Below are positions 53,635 through 64,000 of a stretch of DNA of 64,000 nucleotides, one piece after another. The translations under genes were made by a program, and so were the position numbers. Each line of letters begins with the position of its first letter. The stretch's first letter is position 1. The notes under the pieces are model-generated. The model did no database searches. It was not told the origin of the DNA and was given only the letters and a program-made list of their open reading frames with translations. Source of the stretch: Latrodectus hesperus. Lineage: Eukaryota; Arthropoda; Arachnida; Araneae; Theridiidae. The stretch lies in contig CM075860.1 in assembly GCA_037975125.1 (NCBI GenBank), forward strand, positions 38,353,391 to 38,417,390. The letters are read 5' to 3'.

Positions 53635-54024
53635 ATGAGTCCCGTAAGTAAATATTTCTTCAAAAACCACGGTATAAAAAACAGTGATTGTTTTATAACT
53701 CATTTTAACAACAAAATGAGGAAGATTAGCAATGAAGCTTACATTTCATCAGATTTTGAAGATAAATCTATTTTATGGAAACCAGGATGCAAGAAAATGA
53801 AAATTTTAAAACGCGTTTTTTATTACTGTCCCAAATTAAAAGAGATTGTGAAATTGCAACGTCATGTTAGAAAGTTGTGTGTTGGGAGAAAAGTTATTTT
53901 GGAAATGTTATATTGCTTTTGTTTTCAGGCGACTTTTGATAGGATAATAACAACTTGTAATATTTTCGTCATGATTGTATTCATTTATATATTTATCACA
54001 CATAATAGTTTTACTTTTTATTAG
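53635..54024 (+). CDS. Hypothetical ORF, 129 codons, unassigned
   Basis: Longest open frame outside repeats, from ATG 53635 (MSPVSKYFFKNHGIKNSDCF...) to a stop just before 54024. The middle is Lys/Cys-rich. A hydrophobic stretch near residues 105-125 (FVMIVFIYIFIT) could be a membrane segment. The DNA is not obviously biased away from surrounding AT composition, and no splice, promoter or domain evidence was found. It may be chance; a small secreted or membrane protein or a terminal exon cannot be excluded. Confidence 0.2.
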   Translation: MSPVSKYFFKNHGIKNSDCFITHFNNKMRKISNEAYISSDFEDKSILWKPGCKKMKILKRVFYYCPKLKEIVKLQRHVRKLCVGRKVILEMLYCFCFQATFDRIITTCNIFVMIVFIYIFITHNSFTFY

Positions 54025-56373
54025 CATAAAGACAATGGGAATTGTAGATTTCACTTTTTAAAATGTTTGGGATATCTTAAAATTTAAATGTTTCACATTT
54101 GGAAAATTTTTCAAACAATATAGGGAAACAACTTTGATAAATAAGGTTTTCATGTATGAATGGTTATATATACCTATTGTTGTCAGTAAATAAAACAATC
54201 ATTTCTTCGTACAAAAATAATTATATTTCATATTTCTTTCATCAAAATAATTTAGGTTACCAATCTTTATGCACACAAAAAAACTTCGTTTTTTTTCTCT
54301 TTGGAATAAAATAAATTTATAAAATTTATATTAGTTGAATGTGCTTGTAATGATTGTCAAATTTTCTATAAAATTTTACGAGGAACAAATTATCTGCTTG
54401 GAAATTCATTGTTATTTCAATTTAACCTAAAGATGAAACAAAAGCATTTAGAAGTATTTGATGAAAACCCATTTCTAGCCTGTTTTATTCCAAAAGATTA
54501 TATTTTCCAAACATATAATTAAGATTTATTGTGGTGGGAGGGTAAAAGTTATGAATCTCTCTTTAATCCCATGAAAAATTATAAATAAAAAAATTAATTT
54601 TCATCTGTATATTTTAATCATTTTAAAGTAAATTATCAATAAACCTCTTGGATAAAGAATGATATATAATATGTTAGATTTGTATATAATTTTTCATACA
54701 CATGGTAAGTATGCGTGTTATAATGAGAGCACGTATCGGACTTAATTTCATGCTTCGTTTCTCTTCATTATACTAGATACTTTAATTTTCTCAAAAGCCA
54801 TGAAACTTCCAATACCACACAAGATGAAACATTAAAAAGAACATTCTTTTATGTAAATGAATTGTCAAACTTTTATGAAACCTTCTTAATCACTGTCATG
54901 TATCGGTAGCACTTCTCAGAATTTCTTAATCTTAATACTTCTGACGAAAATTATTCGCGTCAACTAACTGTATCATCCCAAAACCCATTTCTTTTTTTAA
55001 AAAAAATCCCTTTAAATCATAACGGCGCATTAAAAAAACCCTGTCAAGAAATCAATTATCGCTGTAAACAATGCAGCCATTGCCCAACGGGCGGGATTGG
55101 AGACCAACTAAGCAGAAGAAAAAGAAGTAATCAAATTCGAAACCCCATTGACGTATCTCTACTCGAGATCTCCTACTCAATTAGCATACTAAGTATCCAA
55201 TCTCCCTATCTGCACTTAGCATCAGGGTGGCTGCAATTATTGTCGCCAGAATCAAATGCCCGTGATCGCCAGATGCCGCCAAGTCTTTCATGTAAAGAGG
55301 CTTGTGAGAAGCCTTAATTTGAATTTTAATGACAAGGAAAGTTCTTATTTATCTTATTGCAGTTATTTTTTTGTCGTTATTATTGTTATCAAAGGGTGGA
55401 AGAGAGAGAGAGTTAACCATTAGAGACAAGGTAGACCGGATAATGAAATCCGAGGTCCCAACCCACGCTACTTGTTAACTAGTAAAGATTCTAATTTTTG
55501 TTTTTTGTGATCTCTACCTTTTTTTTTTTGTAGTGATACATCTGGCGTGAAACTTGTCATCTGAACTTGTTTTGGGTGACGCTGTTTCTCAGATGCTCTT
55601 GTCACAAGACAAATGTGGTTTTGGGAATTAGTGTCATTCTGTAAGACGAATTGATGCTAGGTAAATCTTAAGGGCTATAGAGTTAAGTTGTTGTTTTTGA
55701 CATATTTATGATTGCGCTTCCTACCTTGATACTTTTTTCTTTCAGCAAAATGTTTCCATATACTAAGTTTACAATTTAATCCCATTATTTAAATCTAAAT
55801 AAAAGAAAACAATGTACTTTGTAAAAGTTTTAACAAATAATTTTTAAAAATTTTTAATTGGTTATTTTCAAACGGCAAAAAAATCTTTATTCTACTATTA
55901 ATATGAATTAAATTTCTTTCAGAAAAAAATTTAATTTAAAGTTTAACACCTAAAATTTAGTTTCTTTTCTAACAGTTAATATTCATGTTAAGCTTATAAC
56001 AATGCTGAGAATAACTTAGTAAATTCCATAGTTTTGTAAATTAGAAAAAAAAAGTAAGTATGTCTATAACTACTCACAGACAGCGAATGTTGGTTAGAAT
56101 AATGTTGCATTATAGTAATGAAATTACCAAATAAAATCACACATAATCTTAAAACTCAGGACTTTATGCGATTTTTGGTTTATCATATTCTCGGCAATAT
56201 ATAACATATTTTTATTGCTGTTATATTTTTCCATGTTTAGAGTTGTAATGGAAAATAATATTACAAAAATTATCATGCATCATCAAGGAATTGTATGCTT
56301 TTTATTATATATTGAACGCAGTTCTCGCTTTTTTCTTTTACTTAATATACGCAACGTATGTAAGATAAAGTCT
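54025..56373. other. No gene seen; GC-richer patch 55.06-55.33 kb
   Basis: AT-rich apart from 55060-55330, which is complex (CAACGGGCGGGATTGGAGAC; GTGATCGCCAGATGCCGCCA) and follows TGTAAACA, a forkhead-type word near 55053. No open frame of note. A short GA run lies near 55402-55412. Confidence 0.35.
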
Positions 56374-56660
56374 GCGGTGGTCTTGTTTGTTAGGGTGTCC
56401 TTTTCATTATCGAAAGGTTGTGAGTTCGGATCCCGGCTTAAGAACCGTCGTGTTCGCTAAAAGCAGCCGTTGCAACAAATAGTTCGCGATATCCTCCAAG
56501 TGAAATGATTTCTCTGGAGGTGGTAGACCAAGTATTGCGGGTCAGCTGCTTGGCTACTGCTTCAAAATCACGAAGATTCCACCCGGCTGCTTCCATCTAA
56601 CTGGTAGATTCCAATGTAGGCCTAGGTACAGGGAAGCATGACGGTGCAACGCAAACATAA
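56374..56660 (+). mobile_element. SINE family B, copy 5 (best preserved)
   Basis: Full-length copy: tRNA-like head with TTGTTAGGGTGTCC and B box GAGTTCGGATCCCGG; body TCCTCCAAGTGAAATGATTT, CTGCTTCAAAATCACGAAGA, GGCTGCTTCCATCTAACTGG; tail GGTACAGGGAAGCATGACGG then GTGCAAC. The 81-codon open frame that ends inside it is fortuitous. Confidence 0.82.
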
Positions 56661-59558
56661 GTATAATAATGAAAGTTCCAAAACAATTAAATTTAAATCC
56701 TTTAATTTATCTTTATAATGATTTTAAGAGATTACATAAATATATTAAAAATACGTTTTTTATGTTAAGAATAAATTCAAAAGAATTTCTGTGGGTGTTT
56801 CGAGTAATTTGTGTTTACTAGAAGAGATATAGGGAATGATTGATTTTGATTTGATTTGTTTGTCGCTCAACAGTCATTTTTTGCACACGAGGGCTAAGAT
56901 ATAGGGAATGACACGGATAGGTAATAACATTATGTAAGACTAAAGTTACTGAATAGAAATAATGCCGTTGTTTGTTTTCAGAGGAAAACATTTTTATATT
57001 GAAATCCGGATCAATTATTGATTATTTCAACTAATGATATAGTTTGAAAACAAGAATTTACTCATTTTTAGTTTGACAATATTAACCTTTTTTTAAATTT
57101 AACAGGAGATTCTAATATTCTATTTATCACCTTCAGAATATGAAATTTCATAAGCAAAAATTTGTTTCTTTATTAGTGTATGAAATATTAAATAACATTT
57201 TTTTAAAAATTTCCAATATACATAGCTAGTTTTTCAAATTAAGAAACATATTTTTATTCTAAAATCAATATAAAACACTTAAATACTTTTTAAATCATTA
57301 AAACCTAAAAAATTTCTTTTAGTATATTTTTATTATGGAAATATTTTTATTTTTAATAATTAACAATAAAAGATTATTTATTGTCAATTATTAAAATGGA
57401 AAATTTATGTTAATAATGGTGCATTTTAAAAAAAGTTGGAAAAAAGTTTTTATTGAATATTTTGAAGTAGGAAAATGATTATTATTTCATGTCTACTGTG
57501 TGTAGTAAAAGAAATGAGAAAGATAAAAATTTAATCTATTTTGAAGCCGCGCGCGCATTGCTTAACATATGGTTATTTAATAGCTACTGAGTTCGCCACT
57601 AGATGGCGCATATATAACACACGAAAGAAATAGTTTGCATTCCAAATAAAGAGAACAATATCATTAATATTTTCAGTGGATTGCGAATGATGTTCTTTCA
57701 AAAAACATTTTTCAAATTATTCATATTCTTGTCTCATTAATAACAAGAGAATTGGATTGTTTTCATGTCCTGAAAAAGAAATATTTTCGACGGAAAAAAA
57801 ATACATTTGCAGTTGAAAACATGTGTTTAAGTGTGTTTTATGTAAACAAGATAAAAAAAAAAAGAATACATCTTGTTTTTCTTATATAACTTCGAAAAAT
57901 ATGGAAAAAATTATCTGGTGTAGATTTCAATAGTTTACATTAAAAACTTAAGAATCTTAAAAATAATTTTGTCTATATAAGATTTAAAATAAAAAATGCT
58001 TATTTCTTTCCAACGATACATCGGGTTTTTTAAAAATATTTTTTAAATATGGTTTTACATAAGTCCAACATTTTCTTATTACTAAATATATGATTCAAGG
58101 GAAACAAAAACTCAGTAATTTAAATAAAAAAGGAGCTAATTTTTCTGTTTCGTTTTCATTCTGTGGTTGGGTCTTTATTCTAAATTTGAATTTAGCTTTT
58201 GCATATATAATGTTAATATTCATCTTTTTAAATACATAAGACCAAAATAAGTTATTGCAATACTTTTTTTTACAAAAAAGTTAACTGAATGTCATTTTTT
58301 AATTAATTAATTTTAACTCCTTATGTATTTAGAAGACCTTGTTAACAGGTTTAACCCAACGATAGATATAATGCACACAAATTTTGTCAGACTTTTCACA
58401 CTTTCTAAATTGTATAAGCTGCCAAAGGAATGCTATTTTATTCTTAACTGTCAATAACAAAAACTTATCCAATAATAAAAAATATATCTACGTTCATTAA
58501 TTGACATTAAACTCCCTCAGATATTGCAACTGCTGTAGCGCATGTGCAGAAGGTACCGAATTCGATTGGTCACTTTGTATACTTTGACTCACCCAATATT
58601 CTTTCACTGGTGTGAAAATTTGAAGAACAGAAAAAATTATATGGGACTCCGTGGAACAGATCTTTAAAATCAGAATATCGTTATGAAAGATGTGAATATA
58701 TTTCTCATTTTACAGTCTGGGAAGTTTTTCATAGATGATAGTTCATATTGACGTGCCGCAAAGCAGAAAACTCGGAAAATTCTAACGACATATTTATTCA
58801 GATATGCATATAGAAATCAGGAGTGCAAAACTCTATTTTCAATAATAGCCGGGCTAGAAACGGATATTTCATTCCGTAGAGTGTGGTTACACCACAGTAA
58901 GTTCACGTGTTCAATTTGCCATGTAACTTCGGATCAAGATTAATATATGAATGATTTAGTTCAATGGTTTTGTTTGACAAAAATATTCAGACAATCACAA
59001 AATAAAACAGCACTGCCAAACCAACACATACAAGTGAAGAAATTAATTTCATTTAAAAATTGTAATTTTAATTAGTGAATCAATAAATAAAAACAAAAAT
59101 ATTTTTTGATGCAAAGTAATTATATACATCAGATTTTAAATTTAATTTTTCTGGGCTGAAAAATTTAAATTTAGAAGATCAATCCCACTAATTTTGAATA
59201 ATGACCAAAGAAAGGCATTTCCATTTTATGCAGACACACTATTAGAGGAATCATTATCACGTAGAAGATGGTCTAATCATCTCAAGTTCGATCCAGACCG
59301 TAACTGAAATGAAATGTAATGACCGTAACCGTAACTGTTAAGTATTGTTTTTCTGAATGCTTATTTATTGGAAGGAGTGCTTGAGAATTTACTTGTTTTC
59401 TCCCTTGAAACATATTAATATTGGCCAATATTTATAAAAAGCCCTTCCCCAGAACAAAATTCCTTAGTGCTTATTCAACTGTCCCACAAACCTTCGATGC
59501 TTAAGCTATCCACAACATTAATTTAAAAGTAGAATAATTATTTTCTGCTCTATATTGC
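56661..59558. other. No gene seen; CTCF-like site and possible SINE scrap
   Basis: AT-rich. GCCGCGCGCGCATTG at 57546 and the CTCF-like word at 57596 stand out. GCGCATGTGCAG near 58540 and GATTGGTCA near 58564 form a small motif-rich patch. TTCGATCCAGAC near 59288 may be the B box of a worn SINE E relative running to about 59480. Confidence 0.35.
57596..57609 (+). promoter_or_regulatory. Candidate CTCF binding site
   Basis: CCACTAGATGGCGC matches all 14 positions of the consensus CCASYAGRKGGCRS used for CTCF, the zinc-finger insulator protein conserved across bilaterians. The AGATGGCGC part also fits the Drosophila CTCF core. It lies in otherwise AT-rich non-coding DNA. The sequence match is direct; occupancy is inference. 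Confidence 0.45.
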
Positions 59559-59878
59559 AGCTCGCCCCGACCGATGGCTCAGTGGTTAATGCTCTTGACT
59601 CCAGAGCTGTGGGTCACGGGTTCGAATTCCGTTTCGGGAATGGATGTTACTTTCTTTCTCTGAGTTTCTCCGTCCTTTCTATTGTGATGATGTATAAATG
59701 TGGCCCACCCTATGAACGGGTTTGTGGTGGTATGGCGCGGGCAACGTTAATCGCCTCCGTGACTTGGTTCACAGGTGCCCGCTGGGTAACGACAAATGAG
59801 TAGCAGTTTCTGGCCGTGCTGTGGCTAAGGAATCGTCACCCTAGTGCCCGCCGTTGGAAAAAAAATAATGTAGCTCGC
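59559..59878 (+). mobile_element. SINE family A, complete copy with TSD
   Basis: The body 59566-59871 is flanked by AGCTCGC (59559-59565 and 59872-59878), extendable with one mismatch to nine bases. tRNA-like head: A box TGGCTCAGTGG (59575-59585), an anticodon-like stem GCTCT/AGAGC, and B box GGTTCGAATTC (59619-59629). It is followed by a body nearly identical to 1-251 and an A-rich end. The 82-codon open frame across it is an artefact. Confidence 0.9.
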
Positions 59879-60184
59879 AAAAGTATTGAAACGATAGGTT
59901 ATATGTCCACATTTGTTTGTAAGCAAAATTTCTTGATGATGGCAATGAGTAATTTGTGTATCTTTCACCTTCCTATCATGTATTCATTTAATTATTCATG
60001 GGGAAAAAAGTAAATTTGAAAAACACCAAGTGTTAATCGGAAAAATCTATTGCGTAAGTTTTGAGAAAATTTAGCTTTTCTAAACTTTTATTGAAATATC
60101 CAGAAATTGAAATAAAAATAAACGAATGTCTTAATGCAGTAAAGTACAGCAATATTTAATATTTAGTTGCATATATCTTACTTT

Positions 60185-60960
60185 GAAGATTGCAGCCCAT
60201 ACTTTGACATGAAAGTAACAAGGCCTTCTGTGGAACCAAGGGACTTCTGACTAAAGATTTTCTGCCTTTGAACAATGATTCAAAGCCTATATTTCTTTCT
60301 GATATGTTCCCAAAGATGTTAATTTGATTGAGGTTTCGTGACTGATTCAGCTAATCCAAACCTTTGGTTTTTCTTGATTGTAAATCAATTTTTCACCATT
60401 TTGTGAAAAATTGGTGTGTTCAGAATCATCATCTTTTTATTACATACATCAATGAACTATTCTTTTACAATCATACGGCATGCTTTTAAAATGATTTATA
60501 ATCATTAGATTCCTAATACATAGATGAGGGCCAGATAGGCGTCACTATATATCATGTTGAAAAACTCCCATAGCATTAATAATCTGTTTCAATGCTCCAC
60601 TACAAGACATAGTACCAGAAATTCATTCTAGTGCTCCTTGGATAACGAATCGGTGGACATTATTTCCTAGCAAAGTGAGTTAAAATTCATCGCTTTAAGA
60701 AATCATCAATCGTTGTCTATCCTCTTTTTGAGCTCCTTGGCGAGTTTTATTGGGATCTTTTTATTATATTCAAGAATAGGTTTTCTTGTAGTGATTCGTG
60801 TACACCATCCAACGGCTTGCACACGACGACTAATATCATTATTGATTGTGATCCCAAGTTTCCTAGTGGTGGAAAATTGGTTTAAGTGGAAGAAAGAATT
60901 AAAGTTTGGACTTAGTTAGTGTCCTAGCCATAATAGAAGTAAAGACCTTTGAGAACATAT
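60185..60960 (-). pseudogene. Tc1-like transposase relic, minus strand, first
   Basis: Minus-strand frames, from 60960 downward: ISRRVQAVGWCTRITTRKP near 60830 (family second helix-turn-helix, then RKP), then a degraded centre, then KMVKN followed by a stop and IKKN near 60403-60368 (family KMVKNWF..KKI), and HLWEHIRKK near 60320-60293 (family NLWEHIKRK). The SPDLNPIEN motif has decayed to VTKPQSN. Many stops and frame changes; no terminal repeats located. Old. Confidence 0.65.
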
Positions 60961-61629
60961 TTGCAGTTTAGGTAAGGAACCATTCTTCATAGAATTCTTT
61001 AGTCAAAAATTCTTAGATTCTTAGAAAACCTTACAGTATTCAAAGCAAAAGGATATGCAGCTAAATGTTAAAAGTTGCTGTAATTCTCTCATTAATTAAA
61101 GTCTTCATTTTATTTTTTCGTATGACTGATCTTCTAGCATTTTAATTAAAAAATTGAATCTTCTCAAAACTTCTGCTTTCAATTCGGGTACATTTTTTAA
61201 ATTAATAATTTTTACACACACACACCATAAATAGAGGGATTAAAGTTACATATTATTCATTTAATTAAAAGAGTTTATATATGGCGAAGGTTTGAATAGA
61301 AAAATATGGTCTCAAAACATTTGCAAGTTACTTTACATAATGCACCCTCAAATTTTTTAAAAGAAAATTTATGATACAATTACGTATAGAGTATCAGATT
61401 AACATTAGCCTGTTGTAAGAGATTTAAAAATCCACAGCATGCATTCTTGGGAATTCTTTTCATAAATAATTATACCGTCTTCGAGTGTCCCAAGGAAGGA
61501 AAACTAAAACACCTCTATGTGTTGAGAATTCTTCCCCAAAACATTGATAACTTTCAAAAAGCCTTGCAGTTACTTCCAGTTGTTAAGTCACAGCATGGTT
61601 TCAAAATTTCTGCTAATTATTAAAAAGTC
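60961..61629. other. No gene seen between two Tc1 relics
   Basis: AT-rich sequence with no recognised domain or terminal repeat. Confidence 0.4.
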
Positions 61630-62480
61630 AGTTTTGTGTAAGCAGAACACCTTGCTTATGGAATATGACCTCCCTAGAGACAATACAGCACATACAGTAA
61701 TGAATAATTTGGTAGATTGTGGGATTTATCGATTCGAGAGTGAGATCTATTGCTCATGTAAAGCAGTCGTTAGCTTAGCTAGAGTCTTTGGAGGATGAGT
61801 CAAATGAGCGATACATTTTCCTACAGCATCAAAAACATACTCGTTAAGATTCAGATCCGGTTACTCTATGCTCTAAATTACATGTTTCGTCCATAATACG
61901 AGCCCTATCAAATCATCTTGTAATAGGAAACTGTCTTCACTTTTTCCCCAATACAAGCATGCACATAAGCATCAAGAATGCTGTCTTTATAGGTGTGAGT
62001 ATTCACGATTCCACTTGTAAGTATCTGCGTTCACTCAAGAGATACCACTACAAACAAAAACACAAACTCGTCACAGAGGAAATATTTTCAGGAACTAGAA
62101 TTAAGTGATATCCAAAAATTTTACTTCCTTTTCACAAGAAATTTCTTATAAGAATGTGTTATAGGTGATAAGGGGTTTCAAGTTCTTTCTTAATCACAGA
62201 AAGCCTGCTATTATTTTGGAAAGTAAACCAGGATTCATTAGTAAAAAGTGGTCCTTCCTTGATCAGCTGTCCAGTTACATGTTGAAATACCCACCTCAAA
62301 ATTCAATCTTATGTCGTGACATGAGTGGGACAGATGGTTGTGTCACGTGCAGAACACCTTTCTGAAACCTTCTGTGCACGATTGACAATGATACCAACCT
62401 TCCGGTGCTTCCAGAAGACCTGAATACAGATGGAGTTGTTTTTTCTTTGCCTTCTTACGCATAACGAAAAACACCGCTAC
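61630..62480 (-). pseudogene. Tc1-like transposase relic, minus strand, second
   Basis: Minus-strand frames: GPLFTNESWFTFQNNSRL near 62252-62200 (family LFTDESRFTLQNN, with the catalytic Asp changed to Asn), then DSILDAYVHACIGEKV near 61985-61935, then YYKM and RIMDETCNLEH, VFDAVGKCIAHLTHPP near 61842-61795 and KTLAKLTTALHEQ near 61795-61755. This order is that of the Tc1 catalytic domain and C-terminus. Frames alternate and stops occur. It belongs to a different subfamily from the relic at 60185. Confidence 0.75.
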
Positions 62481-63762
62481 TTTTCTAGCTTATGGTCGGT
62501 TTTGGCTGGACCTCTTGACTTACGAATGAAATTGTTATCAAAGTACATAAACATCGTAAAAACTCGCACTTAGCAATGACACCACTTTTGTTTGACTTTA
62601 TTCAGTCTCTACTCTTCCAAAAGCTTTCGATCACCATTCTCAAGGAAATGATTCCTGAAAATTTAGCTAAACAGTAATACAAGAAATATTTTCTCGTATT
62701 AGACTGTCAAATAGTTAATTGGTTAGTGCAATGACTTTCAGTTTAACTGATCGTATTTCTGATTCTCAGACCGGACGTGGATAGCAGTGGTTTGAAATCC
62801 ACATTAAATAATAGTTTCCAGTTGTAATAGTCTTTGTCTGATACTAGTAACTATAGGTTGAGACTAGTTTCAGACAAAGGTAAAAATTCAACTAACTTAC
62901 CACTCTAAAGATGATTGACTACTAAGGACACTGTTAATGTTTCACAGGATTTCCAAAACAACAGAAGTCGTAAGGTAGCAATGTTTTGAGATACTACGTG
63001 CAGCATAGAGAAATATATGATCAATGTTTCTAATTTCAAGAAGCCACATCGATATTTTTATCATCGGGTTTGCTTAATTGCTCATAAAAGTGAGATCTAT
63101 TTATAATAAGACAAATATAGACTGAACGAAGCCAGATTGTCCAAATTTAACACGAAAAAAATTAAGATAATTTACGAACTTCTTAAGCCCATGTTTTACA
63201 AATCTGCTATTTATTATTTCATCAATATTAATTAAAAGAAAAATTTTAATGTTTGCGTAAGCAAGGCAACAGTCTGAAGATTTGAAAGAGATTGCTTACA
63301 AATATTGCTATTATTAATTTAGAATTCTATTAATCAATGAAATTTTTAAGAATTTAAATCGTCCTAACCGATTTAAACGAACTATAAATGGGATGTTTTA
63401 TCATTTCTTTTCCATTTTGCTTTTTCTGCCGATCTATTGTCCATGTATTAATGGCTTGAATCAATGGAAAATGGCATCTCGAACTGAATGTTTGCTCCTT
63501 ATATAAGAAATTGTTTTTATTAACAGAATAAACTTCCACATTATTCTCAGACATTCGATGGTGAACTTCACCTTGTTTGCTCCTCTAGAAGAATGTGATT
63601 TGAAGGCAAGCAGCAAATTCCTCGACAAGTCGGATTTATAGCGCCATCTCAATACGATGCGATGTGTATAAAACGTCATCTGACGTCATCGATATTTTAA
63701 ACCAATGAGAATCGTAATAAAGTGGTGTTCTCTGGATCTCAACTGTAGCGAAAGAAACAACT
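62481..63762. other. No gene seen
   Basis: AT-rich. TTGGTTAGTGCAATGAC near 62720 could be a worn tRNA-like head. AGCGCCATCT at 63640 is the reverse of a Drosophila-type CTCF core. TGACGTCA is at 63681-63688, just outside the MITE copy. Confidence 0.35.
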
Positions 63763-64000
63763 GGCACAGGTGCCGTATAATCCATGATTCCAAATTCTAA
63801 ATTTTTTTGGCGATGAAGAAATGTTGCCAAAATGACGCATCGTGACGTACGTGACGATGTAAATACTAGGGTTACCAAAATAGAATTTTCTGCATAATTC
63901 TCATAGGTCTCCATATGTATGACGTAATAAAAACGAGAGTTTGCCAGATATATAAGAAAATCCGCCAAAAAATCGCCCATCTCAGAATTTAGCATCATGG
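63763..64000. mobile_element. MITE copy 2, cut by window edge
   Basis: Begins GGCACAGGTGCCGTATAATC and follows copy 1 (5705-5950) through GGCGATGAAGAAATGTTGCC, AAATACTAGGGTT and TCTGCATAATTC to the start of the opposite terminal repeat (CAGAATTTAGCATCATGG) at the window end. The 120-codon minus-strand frame across it corresponds to those in copy 1 and is repeat-derived. Confidence 0.85.

Noticed and set aside
59566..59645. Complete tRNA gene
   Set aside because: The A and B boxes and an anticodon-like stem are present, but the acceptor pairing is poor and the transcript would continue into the SINE.
59555..59803. 82-codon ORF with apparent relatives in other sequences
   Set aside because: Lies wholly across SINE A; its similarity to other predicted proteins would come from SINE copies.

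Overview
The window is eukaryotic, strongly AT-rich, non-coding sequence. It contains no host protein-coding gene, rRNA or complete tRNA gene that I can support. Almost every recognisable object is a transposable element or a simple repeat. The mix of Tc1-like and mariner-like DNA transposons, piggyBac, jockey-like LINE tails and several unrelated tRNA-headed SINE families fits an arthropod. The style of the LINE C-termini and SINEs suggests a chelicerate, probably a spider; that placement is inference, with moderate confidence.

Layout. 1-251: 3' part of SINE family A, whose full copy lies at 59.57-59.87 kb. 5.70-5.95 kb: a short inverted-repeat element (MITE) whose second copy runs off the right edge. 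6.48-7.47 kb: SINEs D and B. 8.60-9.08 kb: a 34-bp minisatellite with a strand switch that makes a 78-bp-arm foldback. 11.68-12.56 kb: mariner deletion derivative with perfect terminal repeats. 16.3 kb: (AT)n. 17.84-20.84 kb: a nest of three Tc1-like relics, one of them an inverted-repeat/direct-repeat element. 22.65-24.00 kb: two LINE insertions with exact target-site duplications. 24.3 kb: long (AT)n. 27.87-29.26 kb: SINE B, then a piggyBac remnant between TTAA sites. 31.2 kb: isolated GC-rich island. 33.8-36.4 kb: (AT)n and SINEs B, C, E and D. 37.2 and 40.2 kb: a pair of unclassified dispersed repeats. 41.4-42.1 kb: mariner remnant. 42.9-45.1 kb: a non-repetitive, motif-rich tract. 45.5-46.5 kb: three SINEs side by side. 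49.3-50.3 kb: mariner remnant and a 5'-truncated LINE. 52.0-52.6 kb: a second GC-rich island. 56.4 kb: SINE B. 57.6 kb: a near-perfect CTCF consensus. 60.2-62.5 kb: two Tc1-like relics on the minus strand.

The transposase and reverse-transcriptase remnants are all broken by stops, frameshifts or deletions, so no element here looks autonomous. Three mariner copies and one piggyBac copy keep both ends but have lost the front of the gene, the form expected of elements mobilised in trans. Exact 10-13-bp target duplications around the LINEs and the close similarity of the two SINE A copies point to fairly recent retrotransposition. Most longer open frames are by-products of repeats (antisense SINE C, the MITE, (AT)n), and I have not called them genes.
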